Source of the DNA: Sabellastarte sp. h YS-2021
Lineage: Eukaryota; Annelida; Polychaeta; Sabellida; Sabellidae
Direction: 5' to 3'
DNA length: 64,000 nucleotides
Assembly: GCA_964017235.1 (NCBI GenBank)
Contig: OZ024927.1
Span: forward strand, 58,223,293-58,287,292
The position numbers were made by a program, and so were the translations under genes. This document shows, piece after piece, positions 1 through 9,134 of this stretch (position 1 is its first letter; each line of letters opens with the position of its first letter). The notes beneath the pieces were generated by a model. That model did not search any database, was not told where the DNA came from, and saw only the letters and a list, made by a program, of their open reading frames with translations.

Positions 1-209
1 TACCAGTCCCAGACTGACACAAGATTCTTGCACGTGCCATGTTCAAGACTGTAGCCGGTTACTGGCTGGTTACTGAGAATGTTGATTGTGTTTAACAGGG
101 TTTTTATTTAGGGGATTTTAGTTATTATTTGAATATATGAGTTGAGTTTAGGACAAGTTTTACAGATAGACACACATTTTACTTTTTAAACTTTTTTTAT
201 TGATATACG

Positions 210-730
210 ATGTATAAGAGGAAAAGAAAGAGCAAGCAGCAGGAGGAGAGGAGAGAAGAGGCTACAGGGGAGGAAACAGCTACTGACTCCAACACTGACA
301 CAATTGTATAGCCTTCAGTACTCCACTCTCCACCTAGTGATGAGATACTGCCTACTACTGAGGCAGCCATTGATGATGAGGAGGAGGAGCAAGAGCAAGG
401 GAGTGCAGCACCTGTAACTTCCAATAACCAACACCACTGCCAAAAAGAACAGCTACTATAACTTCAGATTCACAGACATTGGGGATTTTACCAAAAGCAC
501 CCACGACAACAGCGACAGCTTCAGGTTCAAGCAGCAGCCTGGTTTACTACACACCATCGCAAGTGGGATTTGTACAGGACGAGAGTAGCCATCACAACTT
601 GTCAGGATTTTTTAGTTTCCCCGACATGACAGGAGTTTCAGATGTTAACGTGCCACAAGTATTCATTGCATCACCAGCAATACCTTCAACTTCCCAGCAA
701 CCTCAGCAGCAGCAACAGCCGCCTCGGTAG
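210..730 (+). pseudogene. Harbinger MADF partner protein, internally deleted remnant (copy 1)
   Basis: From the ATG at 210 the frame gives a basic then acidic N-terminus (MYKRKRKSKQQEERRE...) with a TAG at 309-311, then continues acidic in the same frame to about 455. From about 470 a different frame encodes a C-terminus with SLVYYTPSQVGF and SSHHNLSGF, ending in a Gln-rich tail and TAG at 728-730. This C-terminus matches that of the intact 405-residue partner in copy 2 (SFVYYTPSPIGF, SRHNLSG, poly-Gln tail). The whole central MADF DNA-binding domain is missing, so an internal deletion plus a nonsense change have destroyed the gene. In Harbinger elements such a protein normally escorts the transposase to the nucleus and the DNA ends. 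Confidence 0.8.
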
Positions 731-759
731 CCAGCCAGAAACCCAGCCTACCTTACATC

Positions 760-775
760 AGCCCTTTTCAGTGCC
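760..775 (+). promoter_or_regulatory. histone-type 3' stem-loop after partner remnant (degraded)
   Basis: AGCCCT-TTTC-AGTGCC followed by ACCAA starts 29 nt after the stop at 730. It keeps the UUUC loop and the 3' ACCA flank of histone mRNA stem-loops. The stem has two mismatches compared with the perfect version in copy 2 (32175-32190). The A-rich block TTTTAAAAACAAATATTAAGCTG follows about 8 nt after ACCAA and matches the block behind the other three gene ends. Confidence 0.6.
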
Positions 776-1279
776 ACCAATGCTTTTAAAAACAAATATT
801 AAGCTGTGTTGTTAATACTCATCCCTCCCCAAAAACAAGCTCAGTACAAATACTTACAAAAAAAAGTCCAACACTCACACTGACCCCTCAATACACAAAA
901 GTATTACTACATATTTATAACAAAGGCCACATACATAACTTAAAGTAATTTCCCCTATCAAATATGGCTATAGAAATACTAGTTCAATTGCCCCTAGATA
1001 AATAAAAAAAGTTAAAGTTTTAAAGAGCAATAAATCTTTAACAGAAAAAAACCTTAAACAAAATATTAGAAAAAGGGCCCGTTGAGGTCTCCATTTATAA
1101 AGATATATTCAAAATTAGAATGAATATTTGGCTATTATATTTCGGCTATTCTAAATATTCTGAAATTCTTCCAAATTAATTGTGTTGAAGAAATAAATAT
1201 TTGGCTATTTCAAAATTATCTATGTTATTTATTTTTACAATTATTTCCAAAGTCTTTTGGATTACTAAAGGCATTATTA

Positions 1280-1282
1280 TTT

Positions 1283-1313
<31 letters not shown>

Positions 1314-1319
1314 GGGGGG
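1280..1319. repeat. poly-T/poly-G homopolymer junction
   Basis: Thirteen T are followed directly by 27 G. It lies between the convergent genes of Harbinger copy 1. A run of 27 G is a strong quadruplex former and also a classic place for sequencing or assembly error, so the length should not be trusted. Confidence 0.9.
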
Positions 1320-1385
1320 CTTTAAAGTTTTTTTAATGATATGGGTAAACAACAGCAGCTATTAATTGTTTTTGGAAGATTTGGT

Positions 1386-1401
1386 AGTCCTGAAAAGGAC
1401 C
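1386..1401 (-). promoter_or_regulatory. histone-type 3' stem-loop, distal, after transposase remnant
   Basis: On the - strand it reads GGTCCT-TTTC-AGGACT followed by ACCAAAT. That is a six-base-pair stem with one G-U pair, a UUUC loop and an ACCA flank. It starts 52 nt past the transposase stop. The A-rich block CTTCCAAAAACAATTAATAG follows. Confidence 0.65.
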
Positions 1402-1408
1402 AATTTGT

Positions 1409-1424
1409 AGTCCTGAAAAGGACT
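1409..1424 (-). promoter_or_regulatory. histone-type 3' stem-loop, proximal, after transposase remnant
   Basis: On the - strand it reads AGTCCT-TTTC-AGGACT, a perfect six-base-pair stem with a UUUC loop, starting 29 nt past the transposase stop at 1454. It is followed by ACAAA rather than ACCA. Copy 2 also has two stem-loops behind the transposase, so the doubling predates the split between the copies. Confidence 0.65.
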
Positions 1425-1453
1425 GATGTAGGTATGTTGGTATCTGTCTGGAC

Positions 1454-2743
1454 TCAAATCCGGTCATCTTGCCATGGCACAGCACCAGCATTGTTGAAGT
1501 ACTCTTTCATGTAGTCCCTCTGTCTTTTGGCTTCCCTGGATGGATTCCTCTCTGCACCAAGATTTTCACCACCACCAACCAGCTGTCCACCACCAGAGTC
1601 TGGGTCCTCGTAATCCCCTTGTTGCTGTGGACCATGGTTCTGGTACCGGCTCCTCAGTATGTTGTGCAACACTACACATGTCATGACAACGTCTCTCACA
1701 GTCTCTGGTGGAAGTTCTATGGTAGTCAACAGCACCCTGAACCTGTCTGCCAGTATCCCAAATGCATTTTCCACCACTTTTCTTGCCCTTGAAATTCTGT
1801 AGTTTGTAATCATTTCCTGTCTAGTAAGCCCTCTTCTACTGTAGGGTTTGAGCCACTTCAAGGCGCATCATCTGCAAGGATGAAATAACTGACATCCCTC
1901 TGACCTTGGATAATCGGGAAGGCTTGAGGCAACCCCAGGGTCTCGTCTTCAATCATTTCCTTCAGTTGGGAGGCATTAAAAATTTGAGCATCAGAGCATG
2001 ATCAGGCTGTCCCAATGTCCTCCCATCTGAACTTATATTTACCGTCAACTAGTGCCAGCATCATTATGGAGAAGAAGTCCTTGTACTTATGGTAGAGAGT
2101 CCCTGAAATCTTCGGTTTCTTGATGGCTATGTGTTTCCCATCCAAGGCACCAATGGCATGTGGTACGTGCCACCTGACTCTAAATTCTCTTTCGACTTCT
2201 TTCCAGGCATCTGGGGTGGTTGGACATCTCACATATTCACGTAGAAATTCATCTTGGATAGCCCTGCACACTTCCGCCAAATTTAGATATTGAAGACCTG
2301 CCAACCAGAAATTGGTATGATAATAATGACTGGTATGACTCCCCAGTGGCCAAAAGACGTAGAGTAATGGCTAATTTCACTCCAACACTGAGTGGCCCTC
2401 TGTAGTTCATTGCTTGCCTAACCAGGTGTGGGTGGACTCGTGCCTTGATCATTAAAATAATTCTGGGGTCGTCCTTATAAAGTTTGTGAATCCTGGCACA
2501 TCAAAGGCATAAAATTCTGCAAGTAGGTTGTGATATGCCCCGTTTTCTTCACGATGTGTTATGTAAGGCCGGACCCAACATGTGTGCCTCCTTTTGGGCC
2601 TTGCTGGTGCTGGTGGTGGTGGTGGTTGAGGTGGTGGTGTTGGTGGTGATTGCTGCTGGGGTCGAACCCTGATTAGATGCAATCTGGATCTGAATAAAAA
2701 CTGAAAAAGCCCTAACTTGCATCTGAAAATGACGTGGTGGCAT
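1454..2743 (-). pseudogene. PIF/Harbinger DDE transposase, multiply frameshifted (copy 1)
   Basis: It reads right to left from the ATG at 2743 (MPPRHFQMQVRAFSVFIQIQI). The coding sequence can be followed through at least four frame changes and one in-frame stop near 2002. Recognisable blocks are a proline-rich linker, the helix-turn-helix region (LAITLRLLATGESYQSL, VGRSSISKF), the first catalytic Asp in GALDGKHIAIKKP, the second in YFILADDA, and the catalytic Glu in RKVVENAFGI, ending WQDDRI. The order and spacing match copy 2 and the DDE_Tnp_4 family of Harbinger transposases and the domesticated HARBI1. It cannot make a functional enzyme. Confidence 0.88.
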
Positions 2744-2791
2744 CTTGATTTGAGTCCAGACTGTGTAAAACGGTTACAGCTTCAACTGCAG

Positions 2792-2800
2792 CTTTTATAT
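2792..2800 (-). promoter_or_regulatory. TATA box of transposase (copy 1)
   Basis: CTTTTATAT on + reads ATATAAAAG on -, about 49 nt upstream of the transposase ATG. The position suits a short 5' leader. TATA boxes are also found before both genes of copy 2. Confidence 0.5.
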
Positions 2801-2928
2801 CAAAAATTTTGGTAAAAATTTGGTCAAATGTCAAAACAAAAATCGCCATTGCTGCCTGGGGACCCCTGGGGTCATCCTGCGGCTAGTCCCAGGCTGCCTG
2901 GGATGGCCACAGACAGTCTACGGGAGTC

Positions 2929-3008
2929 TTACACCTGTCTTGGGGCAATCGCCGATGAATCATTGGTCTGGTCGCAGGCTGCCTGCGATTGCCCCAAGAC
3001 AGGTGTAA
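2929..3008. repeat. perfect 24-bp inverted repeat in Harbinger subterminal region
   Basis: The arms 2929-2952 and 2985-3008 are exact reverse complements (TTACACCTGTCTTGGGGCAA...). They flank a 32-bp loop rich in CTGCCTGCG. The region lies between the transposase promoter and the right terminus. It may be a protein-binding or fold-back structure, or a by-product of local inverted duplication. Confidence 0.8.
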
Positions 3009-4266
3009 ACCCTGGGTTTGCCTGCGGTTGCCTGCGACAAGTTTGCGACAAATCTTGGTCAGTCGTGGATGATTCCAGGCTTAATCTTGGCTCAGTCTGG
3101 GACTAGTTGTGAGTTAATCAGCAGCAATCTGAGGCAACCACAGGCAGCCTGGGATAAATCTTGAGGCCTGCCCAAGACCAGCAACCGACTACTTGCTCCA
3201 CCCATTTTTGTCAAGAATGTCCAAGATTATACAGCAATAAGGGTCGCAGACTGAGTCGCCAGCCGATTGCTCGGTGGAATGGGGGCATAAGATATAATCA
3301 AGATATTCTCGTGTGTCAGTATTAACATCACAGCAAGCATCATTTCATTATTATGTAAGAATTGCTTTCAGAGGAAAAACCAAAATTTGCCCAATATTAT
3401 GTATCCTGTCCTGTTTTGATAATAACTAGAAGTAAAAATGTTAAATTTTAAGGAGATGAAAGAGAGTTTGCAATGATATCTGAGAAATTTCCGAAGACAA
3501 CAAAAAGAGTTATTTGAAATTTGTCTTAATTTTCTCTTCTAAAATTTCTGGTGGTTTCTAGAATACAGATTATCATTGCAAATGCATGGGACTTTTTGTC
3601 ACGTCAGAATGACGATTCCTGAAATTTATCATCATTTCAATAAACAATAAGTTTTATGAAGGGTGTGGTACAGGAAAAAAGCCCACCATTAAATGTTTTG
3701 GTTGCAAGCAATATCCTGTTACCTTTTCAATTAACGTTTATTTGTGTTTCTTTGAACCAGTAAATATTATTCAGTTGAACCAATAACTTAAGTTAACTTA
3801 ATGATGTTTTCATAACACAAGGATATGTTTCACAGTGTAAACAACATGTGTAATCTTTATTGACCCCAACAAAGCATTTTACAGTGAACAAAATTTATGT
3901 TTTCAAAAACTGAAGGGGTTGTGTATGTCAGCTTATTTTCCTCTTTCCCAAATTACCAGTAAACAAAAAGGGGGCATTATTTTAACCCTTGCCTGCCTGA
4001 GAAAATGATTGGACCCACCTTGAAGAAACAGGCCAATGTTCAATTTAGCGTACTCCTCTGATGTAATCTTCAGGTGGACAAGTCTGAAATGGAATGTACT
4101 GAATAAATCTTTTGCTAAGTTAATAACATTGATTATAAAGATAACAAATCAATGTTTACGAAGTTACCAAGTTCATTATCTTCCAATCTTAGCAAGACTA
4201 AGCCCAAATATATCATTTTACCCCCGTGACTGACTCAGATTAGGACTAATAGGGGTGAGAAGTCAT

Positions 4267-4576
4267 GTGTATTGATACCTAGTTGCGCCATTTTGAATTG
4301 ATTGGATTCTGCTTCCTGCGGGAAGTTGTATGTGTTTATTTCTAGTTGTGCTGCTTAAATGTATTGGATTCTGCTAAGTATGGCAACTTGTATGTATTTA
4401 TGCCCAGTTGTGCCAGCCATTTTAGACCAGTTGAACTTTACCTTGTATGGTAAGTTGTATGTATTAATGTTTAGTTGTGTCATTCTAAACTTATTGGATT
4501 CTGTTTCCTATGAGACGTAATATGTATTGATGCCTAGTTGTGCCATTTTAAATTGATTGGATTCTGCTTCCTATAA
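4267..4576. repeat. five-unit degenerate tandem repeat, about 63 bp
   Basis: Units begin near 4267, 4330, 4392, 4458 and 4521. They share TGTATT(G/T)ATGCCTAGTTGTG, then CCATTTTAAATTGATTGGAT and TCTGCTTCCTAT. Divergence between units is considerable, so the array is old. It has no coding content. Confidence 0.75.
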
Positions 4577-5789
4577 GTAAAAACAATATCCCCTAATTTC
4601 TGACAACTATTCACAAATTCATAAACCCTCCACATTTTTACAGAGATTTATACATCTATTGGGAGTAGAAAGGTCAAACTATTTAACAGTAGTTAAAGTA
4701 TTACTAAGTACATCTTCTTCACTTTATAAAGAGTTGATTGTCTGCAAAGAAGTTTTGTGACAAGTCGTGCGGCCACTAGTAACAAAGTGACAGATAAAGA
4801 ACATTTTATTTTATCCACTTTATAGCAGATTTGTAGATATTGTCATCATTTCATATTTACATAAGATCCTTATTTCTTCACTGATTTTATATTTTTCCCA
4901 CCAATGTCTTTGACTTTAAGACTGCTAGCATCTGACATAATCATATCAAATCATATCTATTTGGTTCATACAGAGCTTAAGAATGAACGATAATTACTAA
5001 TATCTTTTAATAAAGAGACTCATACAGTGTTAGTGCAGTTATAGTTTTTAAAGGGTTAAGTGAGTGCATCTGTTTTTTTATATATATTACATTGTGAGGT
5101 GCAAGGAGCTTTCCTTCCCATTTCAAGCAAAGATCCCTGGATAGGGTTTGGTTGTTCCTGTACATCAACTCATTAAAATTTAAGTATTTGAAAAAAGTGA
5201 AACAATTTAGTTTAAAAGTAGGCCTGGAGATTTTAAAAGGCGTTAAAAGGAAATAGCTAAAAACAGAATAGATTTTGAAGCATGCTTTAAAAATTCCTGA
5301 TGAAACTGGAGCACTATCTTTTATCAAGAAAGGAAATACAGATAAGGCTGTAGGATAATTAGTTTATCTGGGCTTTACAGGTTGGTATGGCAGGACTCGC
5401 CCATTGGTGTGTGTATGTAGGCCACATGTCGTCTTTTTGTGTCCTATGTTGCATAGTTTATGGGCTGTGTCTATAATTTATCCGTCACATCTTTATCAGA
5501 TTTTATTGAAATTTTTGTTCGTTATTCTATACCATATCATGTTATCATCATACGCTTCGACAGTTTCAAAACAAAACAAAAATGATAAAACTTATAAGGC
5601 CCAAAAATTCCTTCACATAACGTTGAAATCAGAAATCTTAAACACCTTAGTGACTCATCCCACTGTAACTTCAACTATGTTTGTGATATTAGTAAAATAA
5701 TAATCAAATATTTTAACATTTAATATTTTATATAGATATTACATATATATGACAAACATGCATATTGACAATATTTTGAGAATGCTATT

Positions 5790-5805
5790 TTTTTTTACAT
5801 TTCAG
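5790..5805 (+). promoter_or_regulatory. 3' splice acceptor before GPCR coding exon
   Basis: A polypyrimidine tract (TTTTTTTTTACATTTCAG) ends one base before the ATG. This implies an upstream, unidentified 5' UTR exon with the coding region held in one exon. Confidence 0.6.
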
Positions 5806-5806
5806 A

Positions 5807-6991
5807 ATGTCCCCAAGATCTTTGATATTCTTCTGCTGCCTACTTCAGACTGGTTTCACACAGTCTGACCAGGATGAGCCACACACTAAAACAACACAGA
5901 GGCAAATGGACATAATAACCACAACTGCCACCAGAAACATTTCAGCTAAGATTGAAGCGGACATTATGTATGAGGAAGCAGATTTCAGCTTCACTTGTCA
6001 TGAAGGATTGGATCTCCTCCGCTTTACATCAACTGGAGTTATTGCTATTATCCTGGCTGCTGTTGGACTAGTCAGCAACTCGTTATTGTTTGTGGTGGTA
6101 TATAAACAGAAGTACAACCAAAGTACCAATCTGATTATCCGTGTTCTGGCCGTAGTGGATTCTTTCATACTCATTATCTGTGTAGTTGCCCATTCCATTA
6201 GGATCATCACCTCCTGTGGAATGAAATGGCACTTCTACCAGAGGAATCACCAGTTGATCTTCGCAGTGTTCTACCCGATTGCATATTGTACACGTACCTT
6301 GAGTATTTGGTTGACAACCTTGCTTGCAATTGATCGCTGGCAGGCAATGAGTCACTGTCCATCTGGAGAAAGCAGAAAAGCAAAGCTCAGTTTCATCTCT
6401 AAGCTAATTTGTGTTATCTGTGGCGCAGTCATTGTTTCTTTGCCAAGGTTCTTCGAATACCGTTTGGAACAAGGGAGATACTTAGAAGAAGCCAGAATGA
6501 CAAACAACCAACTGTACACCATCATGTACAAGATCATACTTTTCTTCCTGTCCACATATCTGATCCCAATGATTCTGATGATACTTTTTAACATCAAACT
6601 CATCCTGATCCTGAGGCATGGTCAAACTGACACAAAGAAAAGCAGAAGCATCACCTTGACTGTTGTAGTGATTGTGTTGATATTCATAGCTTGCAACATC
6701 CCACCCATGATATCCCATCTCATATGGTCCCTAGAAACTGCCTTCCCGTCTATGGCCCATCTGGAGAAACACAGGCGCCCAATGACAAACATCACTAATA
6801 TTCTGGTGGCATTCTATTGTGTGGTCAACTTCTTTGTATACTTCTTCTGTAGTAAGAGTTTCAGAAGCTCGACTGCCAATCTCTGTGGCTGCAAAAATGA
6901 AGCAAGGTCAATGGGAAACTCACAGTCCAGTATGACTAATCTCTCCAGAAGTGCATCATCTGAAAAACTGAATCAGGATACTAAGATATGA
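5807..6991 (+). CDS. class A (rhodopsin-like) GPCR, FMRFamide-receptor-like
   Basis: The product is 394 residues with seven hydrophobic segments. Residues 1-19 look like a signal peptide, followed by a Thr-rich N-terminus with a glycosylation site at N44. TM1 carries N91 (LVSNSLLF), TM2 D118 (LAVVDSF), and C137 lies at the TM3 mouth. The TM3 end is DRW at 176-178. TM5 has P254 and TM6 ends in CNIPP (P299). TM7 has NFFVY at 341-345 instead of NPxxY. C360 and C362 are likely palmitoylated, and a Ser-rich tail follows. The PRFFEY string at 213-218 opening the second extracellular loop resembles FMRFamide-type receptors of protostomes. That loop contains no cysteine, so the usual disulphide to C137 cannot form with it. 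The ligand is unknown. It presumably signals from the plasma membrane through G proteins. An AATAAA lies 345 nt downstream. Confidence 0.88.
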   Translation: MSPRSLIFFCCLLQTGFTQSDQDEPHTKTTQRQMDIITTTATRNISAKIEADIMYEEADFSFTCHEGLDLLRFTSTGVIAIILAAVGLVSNSLLFVVVYKQKYNQSTNLIIRVLAVVDSFILIICVVAHSIRIITSCGMKWHFYQRNHQLIFAVFYPIAYCTRTLSIWLTTLLAIDRWQAMSHCPSGESRKAKLSFISKLICVICGAVIVSLPRFFEYRLEQGRYLEEARMTNNQLYTIMYKIILFFLSTYLIPMILMILFNIKLILILRHGQTDTKKSRSITLTVVVIVLIFIACNIPPMISHLIWSLETAFPSMAHLEKHRRPMTNITNILVAFYCVVNFFVYFFCSKSFRSSTANLCGCKNEARSMGNSQSSMTNLSRSASSEKLNQDTKI

Positions 6992-7335
6992 CTGAAGGCG
7001 ACGGCCATATATGATTTCTTATTCATTTTATCTATGTCAAATTAATTTGATGAACAGTTACGTTTGGTATATGTATTTGAAAACTTTTTTTTTTTAATTT
7101 ATACACTCAATCATTCTGGTAGACCCGAATAGAAAATGTATTGTACTACACGTAGTTTTTTGTAGTGAATAAGCTGAACTTATATATTTGATATTAATAG
7201 ATATGAATTGTATTACACATGCACAAGAAATTGTATTTAAAGACTGCCATATGTAAAACTTTAGATTATTTTATCGTTTTTCACTTTATAAATTCAATTT
7301 TGTTACTTGGGAGTTGTATATAACATATATAAACA

Positions 7336-7341
7336 AATAAA
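7336..7341 (+). terminator. polyadenylation signal AATAAA of GPCR gene
   Basis: Canonical hexamer 345 nt past the TGA, in an AT-rich 3' UTR and followed by a T-rich stretch. It is the first good AATAAA after the stop that I see. Confidence 0.55.
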
Positions 7342-8913
7342 ACAAACCTTTGCATGTATTGAGCTGAAATTTATTTAGTTTAACATACGATGGCACAGAT
7401 GCAGAATCAAGAACTGTAAAAATGGTTTGGGTTTTAATCCCACATGTCTGCTTGAAATTCTTAAAACTTAATGCAATATTTCAAAACTAATTTGGTCTAC
7501 CATAAGGAATACATCTGTTTTAATGATATACAAATTAGGTGACAAACTTGTCTCCTACTCTCACAATCAAACTTGGAACCGTGTCCAAGAAATACATGTG
7601 GCAATTATTGTGTGAACTTGCAGAAGATTGGTGATATACAAAGCAAAAGTACTTCAGCTATTTTTATGCTTAATTTTTACACAATCTTAAACCACATGAC
7701 ATCATATGATTTTGTAACGTGTTTACAGTGACATTAACCCTCAGATATAAATAAATTTTGCCTTACCTTTCAAGTAATCTGTTCTACGAAGATGTTGCTT
7801 AGATCTTGAATTAAGTTTGAACTTTCTTTCACATAATTAGGTTTGTAACATGATCTGAAGACGAGGAAGATGAAAATTATGAAGTTGAAGATACCAAATA
7901 CGCAAAGATAAATAATAGTTATCAAAACCACTTCCACTTACAAAATTAAAACTTGGATCCATAAGTAACAATCTTCCACCCCTCTTGCCAAACAAACATT
8001 ACTTTACAAGGTATTCATCAGGTTAAAGTTTACATCACTTGCTGCAGCCAAGGTCATACCACAATTACTTCTTCCTACATGTTTCCATGCTCTGGATTTG
8101 AAACTACACACCCGTTTCACACTACAGGCGGTATCACCCGTGGTAACCAGCGTTTGGTGAAACATTCCTGTCTTTACATCACAGCTGAATGCGACCTTGC
8201 GAGTCAGTGGTGAACCGTCCATTACCTTGTGAGTTCTACAGAAGTTTTAAACTGTTTAAAATTTCTCCCTCTGAATTTGATATCGTGGACATGCACAGAT
8301 GATTTCGTGCATGCACGTATGAATTTCTTACTACATTAACCGAAGGTGTGGTCCACGGTCTACATAAGGTTGTGGTTTGGTCACCTTTCAGTGTAATGCG
8401 GTGACACAAGGTGAGTAAAGGTATTGGTTGGTTCGCCACCTGTTTGTCCGATGGCTACCCAAGGTGAGTTGAGGTTGCTTCTCGGTGATCAACGTTTGTA
8501 GTACTGTCTTATAGAAATATGGCCAAAATAAAAGTATTCAGTCAATACTTGTCACCACTCTTGCCATTCCTAGAGGTGTACTGTACCAGTTTTGTATAAG
8601 CTGTACTCGATGTACTGGCTGTTCTTTTATCTATTTGTCATTGGAACAACACCTAGACAGAATGGATTGGGCTTCATTGGGACTGGATAAACCAGGCCCA
8701 GTTAGAAAAAAAGTGGTTTTGAAATTAAATGCTACTGTGGTATTTCCTAATAATATTCCTTGCTATAATTATTCCCGTGAGAGCCCAGATAACCCAGATA
8801 GATGAAGCTGGATTTCAATATTTACTTCTGGAAATCTATTTTTTGTTTGTTTGGGAAGACATTGTACATCTATTTGGTACATTGCATGAGAGCTTTATGA
8901 CACTCACAAACAA

Positions 8914-9134
8914 TTTATTTATTTATTTCGGGTTTTACGTCGCTTTCAACACTGTACAGGTCATATCACAACGGGTAGTTGGAAGGGCAGAGGAAACCAG
9001 TACATAGAGTTTGTTAGGGTTCTGTACTGTAAACTGCCGACAAGTGGCAAGCAACTACCAGCTTTCCCACTTGAGGCCGTGCTGGGGATCGAACCCCGGC
9101 CTCAGAGGGGTTACCACTCTGCCACCGTGGCCCC
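8914..9134 (-). mobile_element. tRNA-derived SINE with perfect 16-bp target duplication
   Basis: On - it has a tRNA-like head with box B (GGTTCGATCCCC), a central part with CTACCCGTTGTGATATGACC and GAAAGCGACGTAAAA, and an (AAAT)n tail. It is flanked on both sides by TGACACTCACAAACAA (8898-8913 and 9135-9150), an exact target-site duplication. That proves insertion by retrotransposition. Three more copies lie at 14132, 44902 and 56487. Confidence 0.92.

Larger units (their letters stand above)
1..3287. mobile_element. PIF/Harbinger transposon copy 1, decayed, left end outside window
   Basis: The right terminus reads GGTGGAATGGGGGCA followed by TAA at 3288-3290. Its reverse complement, TGCCCCCATTCCACC, matches the left terminus of the better preserved copy at 29096. 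Inside are a MADF-type partner gene on + and a DDE transposase on -, facing each other, the same layout as copy 2. The TAA next to the end fits the TWA target preference known for Harbinger elements. The first bases of the window look like subterminal sequence, so the left TIR is probably just outside. Both genes are broken, so this copy is dead. The subterminal region 2850-3287 is rich in short GC-rich motifs such as CTGCCTGGGA. Confidence 0.85.

Noticed and set aside
8004..8439. Two 67-72-codon - strand frames
   Set aside because: No ATG-supported domain, no splice support, and no similarity I recognise.
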